From positions 355,007-419,006 of the forward strand of contig NZ_JBBYXK010000004.1 of NCBI RefSeq assembly GCF_039655875.1: a stretch of DNA of 64,000 nucleotides, in the 5' to 3' direction. The translations under genes and the position numbers were made by a program. The notes under the pieces were generated by a model. That model saw only the letters and a list, made by a program, of their open reading frames with translations, was not told the origin of the DNA and ran no database searches. Every line of letters starts with the position of its first letter. Positions within the stretch are counted from its first letter, which is position 1. Below are positions 8,092-16,736 of the stretch, piece after piece. The DNA is from Emcibacter sp. SYSU 3D8 (GTDB lineage: Bacteria > Pseudomonadota > Alphaproteobacteria > SMXS01).

Positions 8092-8479
8092 GCCGCTGGC
8101 CGTTGGCGTCGCAGCGGGTTTCGGGGTGGGCACGGAGTTGCTGCAGACCGTAGTCGATCTTGGCGCAGGCATCCTTGTAGCGGGTCAGGTCGTGCTGCAT
8201 GCCCCGCAGCCACTGAAGCTGGCGCGACGTGGCATCCGTCTCCTTGCGCGCCTTCCGGCGTTCGAAGTCTCGGATTGCTGTCTCGTAGGAGCGGATCTTG
8301 GACTGGCACTCCCGCAAGGCGGCCTGAACATCGTTCTCGTTGCACATCTGGATCAAGGTGCCGTCTGCACCGTAGCCTGCGGGCGCGGGCGGCTGATCCT
8401 CGAACTTGTCGGCCTGCGCAAGCGCCCCGCCGCTCCACAGCAGCAGGGCAGCCATTGCGATCGGCAGGCGACGGGGCAT
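8084..8479 (-). CDS. Small exported protein, function unknown
   Basis: A 131-residue protein with a clear signal peptide (LPIAMAALLLWSGGALAQA, cleavage near residue 23). The mature part is charged, mostly helical and has four Cys (in MCNENDVQ, LRECQSK, DACAKID and ETRCDAN) that could form disulfides in the periplasm. Its last bases overlap the 3' end of the ThrRS gene by 8 bp in convergent orientation. The ATG at 8479 is chosen because the signal peptide begins there; the longer reading frame upstream lies inside the neighbouring gene. I do not recognise the family. Confidence 0.7.
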   Translation of the reverse strand: MPRRLPIAMAALLLWSGGALAQADKFEDQPPAPAGYGADGTLIQMCNENDVQAALRECQSKIRSYETAIRDFERRKARKETDATSRQLQWLRGMQHDLTRYKDACAKIDYGLQQLRAHPETRCDANGQRLR

Positions 8480-8496
8480 GCGCGCGGTCAACCTGG

Positions 8497-9762
8497 CTAT
8501 TTCTTGGCGCCCAGGCCGGGGCCGCCGGTGCCGGCGAATTCGGGGCCGGCTTCGTGACCGAGCAGGATCTTGCCCAGGTCGCCGAACAGCGGGTGAGCGA
8601 CCCAGCGATGGGTGGCGCAGCCATGACTGTCGCGCAGCTTGCGCTCCAGCGGACTCTTCATCTGCATGCCGCTGGTGCCGGCGGTATTGTGCAGCAGGTC
8701 GACCACTTCCATGCAGGCCTGTGCGCCATGGGTGCAGGCAAGGCGGGCGTTCTGGGTGGTCCAAGCGCCGGGCGCCTCGGCGCCCTTGCGCAGTTCTTCC
8801 TCGACCTCGTTCATGGCGTCGAGCACATAGGCGCGGGCGGCACGGAACTTGCCTTCCGCCTCGCCCATGCGGTGCTGGGCGATAGGACGTTCGGTCAGCT
8901 TGGAGCCGGACAGAAAGGGAATCTTGTTGTTCGCCAGGTCGACGAACGCATCGAGCGCGCCGCGCGCCACGCCCAGCGCCACGGCGACCTTGTTGTAGGA
9001 CAGGCGCAGCGGGATCGGGATGCGGAATACCGGGTTGTCATAGTGCGGCGGCACGGTGACCAGCTGGACGTCGGCGTATTTCGCCGGCACCACGGCGGCT
9101 TCCGCGCGGACCGTATTGGAGCCCGATCCGCGCAGGCCGGCCATGTCCCACACATCGATAATCTCATACTGGGACTTGTGCAGGAACCACATGCGGGCAT
9201 CCAGCGGGCTGCCGGTAAAGCCCTGGCCTTCCGGTACGATCGGGGCGGCCATGAAGCACCACTCGGCGTTGTAGCAGCCGCTGATGAAGGTTGCTTCGCC
9301 CCAGACCTTGAAGCTGCCGTCGGACTGCGCCTCGGCACGGGACGGCATGGAGCCGGGGCCGCCGCCGCCGCACATGATCACGCGCGGATTATCGAGATAG
9401 ACTTCCCTCGCCAGCGCCGGATCCATGCCGCCTGCGGCCATGGCGTTGATTTCGGACCCGAGCATGACGTTCCAGCCCACCGATGCGTCGATGGCCGAGA
9501 TGGCTTCGAGAATTTCCACGGTCTCGCAGGCACTGGCGTTCTCGCCGCCCAGTTCGGTGGGCTGCGCGAAACGGAAGAGCCCCTCATCCAGCAGTGCGTC
9601 GACCGTTTCGTTGGGCAGACGGCGGATCTTCTGCGCCTCGTCACCGCCCTTGGCGATCACGTCCTTCAGGCGGGCGATACGCTCCAGCGGTGTGCCGGAC
9701 AGTGGTTTGGCGCCGTTTCCCTTCGGCGCGGCGCCGTGAACGGCTTTGGCGGTTCCTTCCAT
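8497..9762 (-). CDS. Acyl-CoA dehydrogenase-like flavoprotein (group D monooxygenase/HsaA-HpaC2 type)
   Basis: A 421-residue protein of the acyl-CoA dehydrogenase fold. It looks most like the two-component flavin monooxygenase oxygenases and related dehydrogenases rather than classical ACADs. Visible are the N-terminal helical domain (LPNETVDALLDEGLFRFAQP), the beta-domain segment GEATFISGCYNAEW, AGLRGSGSNTV (the xxGxRGTGSxxV loop of this subgroup) and the C-terminal HRWVAHPLFGDLGKILLG. GGAGAG precedes ATG 9762. No flavin reductase is adjacent, so the partner, if needed, is elsewhere. The substrate is unknown. Confidence 0.8.
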   Translation of the reverse strand: MEGTAKAVHGAAPKGNGAKPLSGTPLERIARLKDVIAKGGDEAQKIRRLPNETVDALLDEGLFRFAQPTELGGENASACETVEILEAISAIDASVGWNVMLGSEINAMAAGGMDPALAREVYLDNPRVIMCGGGGPGSMPSRAEAQSDGSFKVWGEATFISGCYNAEWCFMAAPIVPEGQGFTGSPLDARMWFLHKSQYEIIDVWDMAGLRGSGSNTVRAEAAVVPAKYADVQLVTVPPHYDNPVFRIPIPLRLSYNKVAVALGVARGALDAFVDLANNKIPFLSGSKLTERPIAQHRMGEAEGKFRAARAYVLDAMNEVEEELRKGAEAPGAWTTQNARLACTHGAQACMEVVDLLHNTAGTSGMQMKSPLERKLRDSHGCATHRWVAHPLFGDLGKILLGHEAGPEFAGTGGPGLGAKK

Positions 9763-9947
9763 CAAGTCTCTCCATGAATGCGGACGCGCCTCGCAGCGAT
9801 CCGGCCCTAGTCTCCTGCCGGGAAGCCTAGAGCGGTTTCCAGCCCAGCGAAATAACAATCAGGGCGGATCACAGGCGCTTTCCGGGCGCGCGACAGTGCA
9901 CGGGACGCCGGCCTGCCGTGGAGACCGCGCTGTCCGATGCGACACAG

Positions 9948-9965
9948 GAGGTGTCATGACACCTC
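9948..9965. repeat. 18-bp perfect palindrome in the 9763-10159 gap
   Basis: GAGGTGTCATGACACCTC is a perfect palindrome. GACAC at 9941-9945 offers an alternative pairing with GTGTC at 9951-9955, so this is either a dimeric-protein operator or a switchable hairpin. It lies in a 397-bp gap without a convincing gene between the divergent ACAD-like gene and the DUF4168 gene, about 195 bp before the latter. Confidence 0.45.
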
Positions 9966-10159
9966 AATGCGCACCGCCGCTACCAACCCGGGTAATTGCG
10001 CCAAAAATGGCTGGAGGCCGCCGATAAATGCGGAATCGAAATAATTTCAGGAGGCCCTTCCCAGCGGAATCACCGGAACAAATAGCCGCCTGGCGCGTCC
10101 ATTGCCCATCATGCGGCTGTCGCAGGCCGCAAGGTTTGATAGCGAGAAAGGAAGATAAC

Positions 10160-10558
10160 ATGTTGTATGGCAAGTTTATTGGCGCTTCGATGATCGCGAT
10201 CGGCATGGGCCTCGCCGCGCCGGCCATGGCCGCCACGAGCGCTCCGGCGCCCGCCAAGGAGGAGGCCGCGCAGGCGTCCTTCACCGATGAGCAGCTGGCG
10301 TCGTTCGCGGCGGCACACGAAAAGGTCGAGGCGCTGAACAAGCAATATTCGGCGCGCGCGAACGGCGCGACTGACGAAGCCGCCAGGAAGCAGGTCACGC
10401 AGTTGAAGAATATCGATCTGGCGGACGCCGTGAAGTCCGAAGGGCTGACGACGGCCGAATACAACCAGATCTATATGGCGACCAAGGCCGATCCCGCCCT
10501 GGCGGCGAAGGTTGCGTCCATGAAGGGACAGGCTGAGCCGGATACCAAGATCCAGTAA
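10160..10558 (+). CDS. DUF4168 domain exported protein
   Basis: A 132-residue protein with an N-terminal signal peptide (MIAIGMGLAAPAMAA, cleavage near residue 26) and a DUF4168 domain. Typical elements are FTDEQLASFAAAHEKVEAL near the N-terminus of the mature part and EGLTTAEYNQIYMATKADPALAAKV near the end. The function of DUF4168 is unknown; members are small, helical and periplasmic. ATG 10160 follows AAAGGAAG, and a longer in-frame start at 10028 lacks a ribosome site. A Rho-independent terminator follows directly. Confidence 0.85.
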   Translation: MLYGKFIGASMIAIGMGLAAPAMAATSAPAPAKEEAAQASFTDEQLASFAAAHEKVEALNKQYSARANGATDEAARKQVTQLKNIDLADAVKSEGLTTAEYNQIYMATKADPALAAKVASMKGQAEPDTKIQ

Positions 10559-10576
10559 TCAGCCGGATGTGGACGG

Positions 10577-10604
10577 AAAGGCCCGGGCATGCCCGGGCCT
10601 TTTG
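10577..10604. terminator. Bidirectional Rho-independent terminator
   Basis: AAGGCCCGGGC (10578-10588) and GCCCGGGCCTT (10591-10601) form an 11-bp perfect stem with T runs on the + side and A's on the other. It lies between the convergent DUF4168 and GST genes and probably serves both. Confidence 0.85.
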
Positions 10605-10608
10605 CGAT

Positions 10609-11241
10609 TCAGCGCCGGTTGGCGGTCAGGTCGAACGGGCCGCCTTTCTCGATGGCACGCAAATAGGCCGGGCGGCCGGTCACCCGGTCGAGGAATGCCA
10701 GCATTCGCGGCCTGTCGCCGATCAGGTTCGACGCCTGGGCCATCTGCAGGTTGAACGTGATGTGGAGGTCGGCGGCGGTGAACCGGTCGCCGGCAAAATA
10801 ATCCCGGTTCTCAAGCATGCCCTCAATGTAATCGAGGTGCAGCTTGACGGCATTGGTGAGAAACCCGGTCGCCACCGGATTGTCGATCCCGAACATGGGA
10901 AACATCATGCTGATCAGCAGGATCGGGTTGGCCGAGCCTTCGGCGTAGTGCAGCACCTCGAGATAACGGGCATAGTCGGCCGTGTCTGGGGCCGGCATGA
11001 GCTGGCCATTGCCGTAACGCTGCACGATATATTCGATGATCGCGCCCGATTCCGCCATCACCTGGCCGTCGATCTCGACGATCGGCGCCTTGCCGAGGGG
11101 ATGGACGTCACGCATTTCGGGCGGTGCGGCGAGCGTTGGTTCCCGCCTGTAGAATTCGAGCCTGTAGTCCAGTCCAAGTTCCTCCAGCAGCCAGACGATG
11201 CGCTGGGATTTGGAATTGTTCAGGTGATGAACGGTAATCAT
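10609..11241 (-). CDS. Glutathione S-transferase family protein
   Basis: A 210-residue cytosolic GST. The N-terminal thioredoxin-like domain (about 1-78) shows the NNSKSQRIVWLLEEL active-site helix with Ser as candidate catalytic residue, the cis-Pro loop GKAPIVE and the glutathione-binding ESGAIIEYI. The C-terminal helical domain holds the FTAADLHITF N-cap motif. Enzymes of this kind conjugate glutathione to electrophiles or work in aromatic breakdown. It ends at the shared terminator. The substrate is unknown. Confidence 0.9.
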   Translation of the reverse strand: MITVHHLNNSKSQRIVWLLEELGLDYRLEFYRREPTLAAPPEMRDVHPLGKAPIVEIDGQVMAESGAIIEYIVQRYGNGQLMPAPDTADYARYLEVLHYAEGSANPILLISMMFPMFGIDNPVATGFLTNAVKLHLDYIEGMLENRDYFAGDRFTAADLHITFNLQMAQASNLIGDRPRMLAFLDRVTGRPAYLRAIEKGGPFDLTANRR

Positions 11242-11344
11242 CGATGGCCTCCCCGCCGCGTGAACCGGACGCGATCATGGTGCGCGGCAGGGAGCGTGTC
11301 AAAGGGCCGCCGGCGCCCGGCGGCGCCAGCAGCCCCGTTAAGGG

Positions 11345-11704
11345 TCAGACGCGCCAGAGCAGCCGCCCGATGGTGTGGACGATGACGACCGCGCCGACGG
11401 AGGTAACTGTGATCTGGACGATCGCGCTCCAGGTGATGTCGAGGATGCCGCCGCCGGGGGCGATCATCATCAGGCCGATGGCGATGCAGGCGACGACGAT
11501 GCAGGTGCATTGCTTGAGTTCGTGGACACGCGCCCGCAGGAAATTCCCGACGCTCGCTTCTGCCTTGTATGTGGGAAAGTGCAGCGTTGCCGCGGCGAAC
11601 GATCCCAGCAGGAACAGGTCGTCGAACCCGCTGGCGTAGTTGTAGACCATCAACCAAACCCAACCGAGAATTGCGGTGCCGATCACGGCGATCAACGCGT
11701 TCAT
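11345..11704 (-). CDS. Small integral membrane protein, function unknown
   Basis: A 119-residue protein with about four hydrophobic segments (LIAVIGTAILGWVWLMVY, DLFLLGSFAAATL, CTCIVVACIAIGLMMIA, IVQITVTSVGAVVIV). The ATG at 11704 has AGGAGGGGAGA directly upstream. I do not recognise the family. It lies alone between the GST gene and a 350-bp gene-free stretch. Confidence 0.65.
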   Translation of the reverse strand: MNALIAVIGTAILGWVWLMVYNYASGFDDLFLLGSFAAATLHFPTYKAEASVGNFLRARVHELKQCTCIVVACIAIGLMMIAPGGGILDITWSAIVQITVTSVGAVVIVHTIGRLLWRV

Positions 11705-12058
11705 TCTCCCCTCCTGTTGCCTAGAGTCTCCCCAACCGGGGCAACTGCCCCGGCACAATGCTCCACCGGCCCGGAATGAAGGGAGGATTTGCCGTCATGT
11801 CGAGGGAGGCAAACACCTCACACACTCTTTAGTCGGCGCAATCAAAATGTAACACAAAATATGGACAAAGCTGATGGTTTTTGAGGCTGGCTGTATTTTT
11901 TCGGCAGATGGATGTGGCTGGATGGGGCAGCCGCTTCGTCCGTGCCTGATGCGCCGGAGTCGGGATGCCGGCGCCGTATCGCCGCGCAGCGGGACGGGGC
12001 GCTGACGAACCGTGGCAGATGCTAGAATCCGACGTGATGAATCCGCGCCGCCGGGTCG
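11705..12058. other. Gene-free stretch
   Basis: About 350 bases without a convincing reading frame. The part around 11830-11905 is clearly AT-richer than its surroundings. No repeat or strong hairpin was seen. Confidence 0.5.
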
Positions 12059-12733
12059 CTAGGCCGGGATCACGTCGGCGAAGACAAAGCCGTCGCGCTC
12101 GACCACCTCGCCAATGCTGACCGGAATGGGCGCCGAGAACATGGGGCCGCCGGTCACGACGGTGTGAAACTCGCCGTTCTCGCCGCAGGGATCGACGCTG
12201 TCCGGCAGATCGGCGAGCAGGGCGGCATCGAACCGCCTTCCGGCGAATGAACGGTCGAGGCGGCGTGGATCGACACAGGTCAGATAGGCGACCAGGCCGC
12301 TGTCGATCATCTCGTTCGCCAGTGCGAGGGTGTCGCGGCCCCACAGGGGATAGATGCCGGTCATGCCGGCCTCGCGCAACCGGTCCTCGCGGTAGGCTCG
12401 GATATCCTCGAGGAACAGGTCGCCGAACACCATTTGGGTAATGCCGTCCCGGATGAGCCGCGCAGTCGCCTCGCGCATGCGCGCTTCATAGATATGGTTC
12501 GGACAGGGGCTGGGAATACTCACTTTCAGGCAGGGCAAGCCAAGCGCGGCCACCTGCCGGTCGAGCAGGGCGTCGCGCACACCGTGCATGGCGACGCGGC
12601 CGTGCGCAACGTTGACGGTGGTCAGCACCGATGCCACGTCGAGCACACCGTCACGGCGCGCCTCCCACAGCGCGAAGGCGCTGTCCTTGCCCGAACTCCA
12701 GGAGACACAGACCTTGGGCCGCACGGTGCTCAA
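12059..12733 (-). CDS. DPH6-like ATP-pyrophosphatase (diphthine-ammonia ligase family)
   Basis: About 224 residues with a PP-loop ATP-binding motif (SWSSGKDSAFALWE, residues about 10-23), the VFGDLFLEDIRAYRE segment and the family's C-terminal ENGEFHT motif. Eukaryotic and archaeal relatives amidate diphthine on EF2. Bacteria lack diphthamide, so the bacterial role is unknown and probably an ATP-dependent amidation or adenylation of another substrate. No ATG is available at the start of homology. TTG 12733 or GTG 12724 is the likely start. Confidence 0.82.
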   Translation of the reverse strand: MSTVRPKVCVSWSSGKDSAFALWEARRDGVLDVASVLTTVNVAHGRVAMHGVRDALLDRQVAALGLPCLKVSIPSPCPNHIYEARMREATARLIRDGITQMVFGDLFLEDIRAYREDRLREAGMTGIYPLWGRDTLALANEMIDSGLVAYLTCVDPRRLDRSFAGRRFDAALLADLPDSVDPCGENGEFHTVVTGGPMFSAPIPVSIGEVVERDGFVFADVIPA

Positions 12734-12916
12734 GTCCGCTCGTTGCGCCGTTTGGATATCTGCTTGCCGGCGATCTCCGGGCGGCGGGCGCGCGTTCCGG
12801 TCATGGCCTGGCTCCTGCTGACAGTATTGAGGCGCGACCCTAGCAGCAGCACCGGCATGTTGCCAAACGGCAGGCTCCAGGGGCGGGTAAGGGAATACCA
12901 AGCGCCGGATATGAGT

Positions 12917-12986
12917 GGGGCGCACCTGCGCAAGAGGGGGTCTCTGAAGCAAGTGCGCCCCTGGAAACGATTAAGCCTCGTTTCCA
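12917..12986 (+). other. Two adjacent strong hairpins (possible structured RNA)
   Basis: GGGGCGCAC (12917-12925) pairs with GTGCGCCCC (12953-12961), enclosing a small inner AGAG/CTCT hairpin. Directly after it, TGGAAACGA (12962-12970) pairs with TCGTTTCCA (12978-12986) over a 7-base loop. Both 9-bp stems are perfect. They lie in the 427-bp gap between the divergent DPH6-like and SDR genes. No T run follows, so a simple terminator is unlikely; an RNA element or nuclease-protected stem is possible. Confidence 0.5.
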
Positions 12987-13077
12987 AGCATATCATGACA
13001 GTTCCGCAATGAACCGCAACGGCGGAATCCCCCCGCAAATCTTCTGCACACCATGTCGGCACCGGGCCAAAGAAGAG

Positions 13078-13093
13078 CTGACAATATAGTCAG
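13078..13093. promoter_or_regulatory. Inverted repeat upstream of the SDR gene
   Basis: CTGACAATATAGTCAG has 5-bp arms and a 6-bp AT spacer, 68 bases before the SDR start codon, and contains TATAGT as a possible -10 box. A repressor site is plausible, perhaps for the winged-helix regulator encoded at 15519-16097. Confidence 0.35.
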
Positions 13094-13160
13094 TAATTGG
13101 TTGTGGCGGACGACCGCTTCCGTCAGGATTGCTCCGAAGCGGCAAACAAGGGGATATGCG

Positions 13161-13988
13161 GTGGATCTGGAACTGACGGGACGGAAGGTCATCATCAGCG
13201 CAGCAACGCGCGGCGTCGGCCGGGCGATCGCCGAGCGCTTTCTGGCGGAAGGCGCCATTGTTTCCATCTGTGGCCGCACGGCCCGTTCCGGCGACGCGAG
13301 CACCACCGAACCGGAAGTTATCCGCAACGATCTTCCCGGCGACGGCGTCGAAGAAGCGGTTGCGGCCATGAGCGGGCTGGGTACGGTCTATGGCGATGTG
13401 GTCGATTGCGGCTATTTCGATCAGGTGACGGCGTGGGTGGAAAAGGCGGCGCGCCAGATGGGCGGTCTCGATATCGTGGTGTCGAATGCCAGCGCGCTGG
13501 GCGGCATTCCCCGGTCGAGGAAGGGCTGGGATATCAGCTACAACGTCGACATGATGTCGGCCGTGGCCATGTGGGACGCAGCCTATCCCTATCTGAAACA
13601 GTCGGACCAGGCAGCGTGGGTGCAGGTGTCGACGATCAGCGCGGTGGAGCATCACGCCTTCGCCGGCAGCTCGCAGAGTTACGGCGCCATGAAGGCGGCG
13701 CTGATCAATTATACCGCGCAGCTGGCGCACGAGTTCCTCGGGGAGGGCATTCGCTGTAACTGCGTGTCGCCAGGCCCGATCTACATCAAGGGCGGCTCGT
13801 GGGACTGGCTGGACCAGAACATGCCGGATTATGTGGAAGCCAATATTGCCAAGCAGGCGTCGCGCCGCTTCGGCCGCGCCGAGGAAGTGGGCGATGTGGT
13901 GGCGTTCCTGGCCAGCCCACGCGCCTCATGGGTGGTTGGCGAGAACGTGGTGATCGACGGCGGATACACCAAGCACGTCAAGTTCTGA
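13161..13988 (+). CDS. SDR family oxidoreductase
   Basis: A 275-residue short-chain dehydrogenase/reductase. The cofactor loop is SAATRGVGRAIA (residues about 13-24), with NASALGG replacing the usual NNAG, and a Ser (VSTIS) plus SYGAMKAAL (Tyr-x-x-x-Lys) active site, followed by NCVSPGPIYIKGG and a C-terminal GENVVIDGGY. GTG 13161 is the start because AAGGGGAT lies upstream. It precedes the Rieske oxygenase gene by 133 bp on the same strand, so the dehydrogenase may oxidise a diol or alcohol made by that oxygenase; this is inference from neighbourhood. Confidence 0.88.
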   Translation: MDLELTGRKVIISAATRGVGRAIAERFLAEGAIVSICGRTARSGDASTTEPEVIRNDLPGDGVEEAVAAMSGLGTVYGDVVDCGYFDQVTAWVEKAARQMGGLDIVVSNASALGGIPRSRKGWDISYNVDMMSAVAMWDAAYPYLKQSDQAAWVQVSTISAVEHHAFAGSSQSYGAMKAALINYTAQLAHEFLGEGIRCNCVSPGPIYIKGGSWDWLDQNMPDYVEANIAKQASRRFGRAEEVGDVVAFLASPRASWVVGENVVIDGGYTKHVKF

Positions 13989-14121
13989 CGTCTAGTCCAG
14001 CGCCAGGAATACGTCGGTGATGGCGGCCGGAAAGCGGACATCCGGCGTGCCGGCTTGCGAGTCCGGGCATGATCCTGTATTGGTGCATGACATCCGTTAT
14101 GTACGAGTCGGGGAGGCTCTC

Positions 14122-15507
14122 TTGAACAAGCCGTCTTTAATCCTTGCGCCGGGCGAGGCGCGTTGTCCGGGCGACAGCGTTCAGGATGTACTCGACGCCG
14201 ACGGCGACAATCCACCGCCCGCATACCGCAAGCAGGCCTATCAATATCTGGGCAGCGCGGACTTGCCCTTCGAGCGCTACACGTCGAGGCCATTCTTCGA
14301 CCTGGAGATGGAACGCATGTGGCCGCGCACGTGGCAGTGGGCCTGCCGCGAGGAACATATTCCGGAGGTTGGCGACTATTACGTTTACGATGTGGGCCCC
14401 TACTCGCTGATCGTGACGCGCACGGCGCCGGACACGATCAAGGCCTACTACAACGCCTGCCTTCATCGCGGCACCAAGCTGAAGCCGTCAGGCACAACGG
14501 GAAGCTCGCAGGCCATCTCATGTCCGTATCACGGTTGGACGTGGAGCCTGAACGGCGAGCTGACCCGGCTGCTGTGCGAGTGGGATTTTCCGCATGTGAA
14601 CAAGGAAGAGTTCGATCTGCCGGAAGCCAGGGTCGGTGTCTGGGGCGGTTTCGTCTTCGTCAATATGGACGAGAACGCCGTGCCGCTGGACGCGTATCTG
14701 GCGCCGCTGACCGAGGATGCGAAGCGGGCGGGATTCGAGGACCGCTATGTCTCGCTCCATGTGGAAAAGGAGCTGCCCTGCAACTGGAAAGTGGCGCAGG
14801 AAGCTTTCCTCGAGGCGTACCATCTGCTGGCGACCCATCCGCAGCTGTTGCCGGCGTCGGGCGACATCAATACCCAGTACGACATCCTCAGCGACCACGT
14901 CGACCGCCTCTTCAACCTTGTGGGGTCGCCAAGCCCGCTGCTGGAGCGCGAGGTGTCGCAGCAGGAAATCCTGGACACCATGGTGCTGGGTGACCGCGAA
15001 CAGCTGGGCGGTGCGCTGCGCGTGCCGGATGGCGGCCGGGCACGGGCGATCATGGCACAATATTTCCGCGACCTGATCGGCGAGCATTGCGGCCGCGACC
15101 TGTCGGCATTCAGCGTCACCGAGGTGATCGATACGGTCGGCTATTTCGCGTTTCCGAACGCGCACTTCTTCCTCGCGCTCTCGTTCCCCATCGTCTACCG
15201 GTTTCGGCCGCTGGGCACCGACCACACCAGGACGCTGTTCGACCTGCTGCTGCTGTCACCGGTGCCGAAGGACGGGCCGCGGCCCGAGCCTTACGAACCC
15301 TTCCGGGTGAAGGTCGAGGAATCCTATGGGATCGTGCCGGGAATGGATCCGAGCATGGCGGTGATCTACGACCAGGATACCGGCAACATGGGATGGCAGC
15401 AGGAAGGCTTCGGCGCGGCGAAGAAGAAGCGCGCAACATTGGGGAATTACCAGGAAGTCCGGATCAGGCACATGCACCAGACCCTGGACAAGTATCTGGC
15501 AGGCTGA
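14122..15507 (+). CDS. Rieske [2Fe-2S] aromatic ring-hydroxylating oxygenase, large subunit
   Basis: A 461-residue oxygenase. The Rieske cluster ligands are C113-L-H115 (ACLHRGTKL) and C134-P-Y-H137 (SCPYHGWTW). The mononuclear iron motif EAYHLLATH lies about residue 230 with the bridging acidic residue before it. Such enzymes add O2 to aromatic or related ring substrates, or demethylate, using electrons from a ferredoxin and reductase. No small subunit, ferredoxin or reductase gene is nearby, so it may be a homo-oligomer with shared electron carriers. TTG 14122 is preferred: GGGAGG precedes it, and the longer reading from 14017 lacks a site. Confidence 0.88.
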   Translation: MNKPSLILAPGEARCPGDSVQDVLDADGDNPPPAYRKQAYQYLGSADLPFERYTSRPFFDLEMERMWPRTWQWACREEHIPEVGDYYVYDVGPYSLIVTRTAPDTIKAYYNACLHRGTKLKPSGTTGSSQAISCPYHGWTWSLNGELTRLLCEWDFPHVNKEEFDLPEARVGVWGGFVFVNMDENAVPLDAYLAPLTEDAKRAGFEDRYVSLHVEKELPCNWKVAQEAFLEAYHLLATHPQLLPASGDINTQYDILSDHVDRLFNLVGSPSPLLEREVSQQEILDTMVLGDREQLGGALRVPDGGRARAIMAQYFRDLIGEHCGRDLSAFSVTEVIDTVGYFAFPNAHFFLALSFPIVYRFRPLGTDHTRTLFDLLLLSPVPKDGPRPEPYEPFRVKVEESYGIVPGMDPSMAVIYDQDTGNMGWQQEGFGAAKKKRATLGNYQEVRIRHMHQTLDKYLAG

Positions 15508-15518
15508 CGCGCGAGGAT

Positions 15519-16097
15519 CTAGGCGTCCTCGATGCTGATGATGCCGGATTCGAGGCAGCGGTTGAGCAGCATCGTCAGGCTCTGGAGCTGCTGATAATAA
15601 ATCTCCAGCATGGCGTCGCTCTGCAGGGTGCCGGGGTTCATCCGGTAGCCGCCTCGTTCGTCCTCGACGAGAAAGCCGTCGACGATCATTTCCTTGATCT
15701 TGCGGCGCACGGTCTCCCGCGGGATTCCGGTGGATTCCGCGACCGAGAGGGCATTGACCGGTACCTGCAATTCGCTGGGCACCATTGCGGACAATGCCTC
15801 GTAGGTGCCGGCTTCCGGCCTCGACATCAGCCGGCTGACGCTGGCGACGCCGATGGCATGGATGATCAGCACCTTGGAGAAGTCGGATTGAAAAGCCGTC
15901 TGATAACGCGGGAGCAGTTCGCAGAGCAGGACCCCGAACTCGTAGGCGAAGATGCGTGACTTTTCGTCGAGCTTGGCGCGGTTCGCAGGAACCAGGCGCT
16001 TCTTTTTCACTCGTCCATCCCTGGCTTGGGCGGGCAGGTAACGCCAACCCTGGCTTTCGGCCACCGACTTTCGCGCTGATGCGGCGTCTGTAGACAC
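15519..16097 (-). CDS. Winged-helix transcriptional regulator next to the Rieske gene
   Basis: About 192 residues. A winged-helix DNA-binding region sits at the middle-to-C-terminal part (LSVAESTGIPRETVRRKIKE, then MIVDGFLVEDERGGY), like GntR- or MarR-type readers. The N-terminal part is helical. GTG 16097 is chosen because GGAGGGG precedes it; a GTG at 16112 is the other option. It converges on the Rieske oxygenase with 11 bp between the stops, so it probably controls that oxygenase and SDR. Confidence 0.72.
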   Translation of the reverse strand: MSTDAASARKSVAESQGWRYLPAQARDGRVKKKRLVPANRAKLDEKSRIFAYEFGVLLCELLPRYQTAFQSDFSKVLIIHAIGVASVSRLMSRPEAGTYEALSAMVPSELQVPVNALSVAESTGIPRETVRRKIKEMIVDGFLVEDERGGYRMNPGTLQSDAMLEIYYQQLQSLTMLLNRCLESGIISIEDA

Positions 16098-16203
16098 TTG
16101 GAGCCCCTCCACCGCACACTGCGGTACCTCGGTCTCTTATGAGGCACGAGGGATTCTGACGCAATAGATATTTTGAATTTTATTAAAATGCTTATTGGAG
16201 CGG

Positions 16204-16644
16204 CTACGGCGACACCGGCGCCATTTGGCGCACCTTGCGGCAGTCAGCCTGGACCAGGACCGGCTTTCCATCGGCGAACGGATGAATCTCCAGGCTAAAT
16301 TCACCAAGCTGACTGTAAATGGGATCGCCAGGCTCGGGGCAGATGGCGCCTGCGGCCTGGAGCCGGTAGACGGCCGGCCGCAGCTGCAGCGCGTCGGCGG
16401 TTTTTGCCGGCATTTCCAGTGCGACGACAATGCCTGGGGGGGCGACGTCGATCGCGGTAATGCGCCACCCCGGAACCGGCGGGTGGGTCTCGTAGAACGC
16501 TGCTAGCTGGTCGCGCAACCCGGCGAGCCTGGCCCTTTCCGCATCATCGGCCCAAGGTCTGAGCTGCCAATACAGGATGCCGCCCAGAATGATCACCCCG
16601 GCTGCAATCCAACCCATGCGCGTGAGTGAACTGTTCCCTGCCAT
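16204..16644 (-). CDS. Single-span membrane-anchored protein, function unknown
   Basis: A 146-residue protein with one N-terminal membrane helix (MGWIAAGVIILGGILYWQL) and a roughly 115-residue soluble part facing the periplasm with two Cys (AICPEPG and ADCRKV). ATG 16644 follows GGAGG with 5-base spacing. I do not recognise the family. It is followed by the AI-2E family permease but read separately from it. Confidence 0.65.
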   Translation of the reverse strand: MAGNSSLTRMGWIAAGVIILGGILYWQLRPWADDAERARLAGLRDQLAAFYETHPPVPGWRITAIDVAPPGIVVALEMPAKTADALQLRPAVYRLQAAGAICPEPGDPIYSQLGEFSLEIHPFADGKPVLVQADCRKVRQMAPVSP

Positions 16645-16736
16645 GGAAACCTCCATCTGACTGCATGTTGCCAATGCCATTTAGATAGGAACGATGCGGC
16701 GGGATACACGTGCTTATTCGTGCTGCGGGGCTGCCG

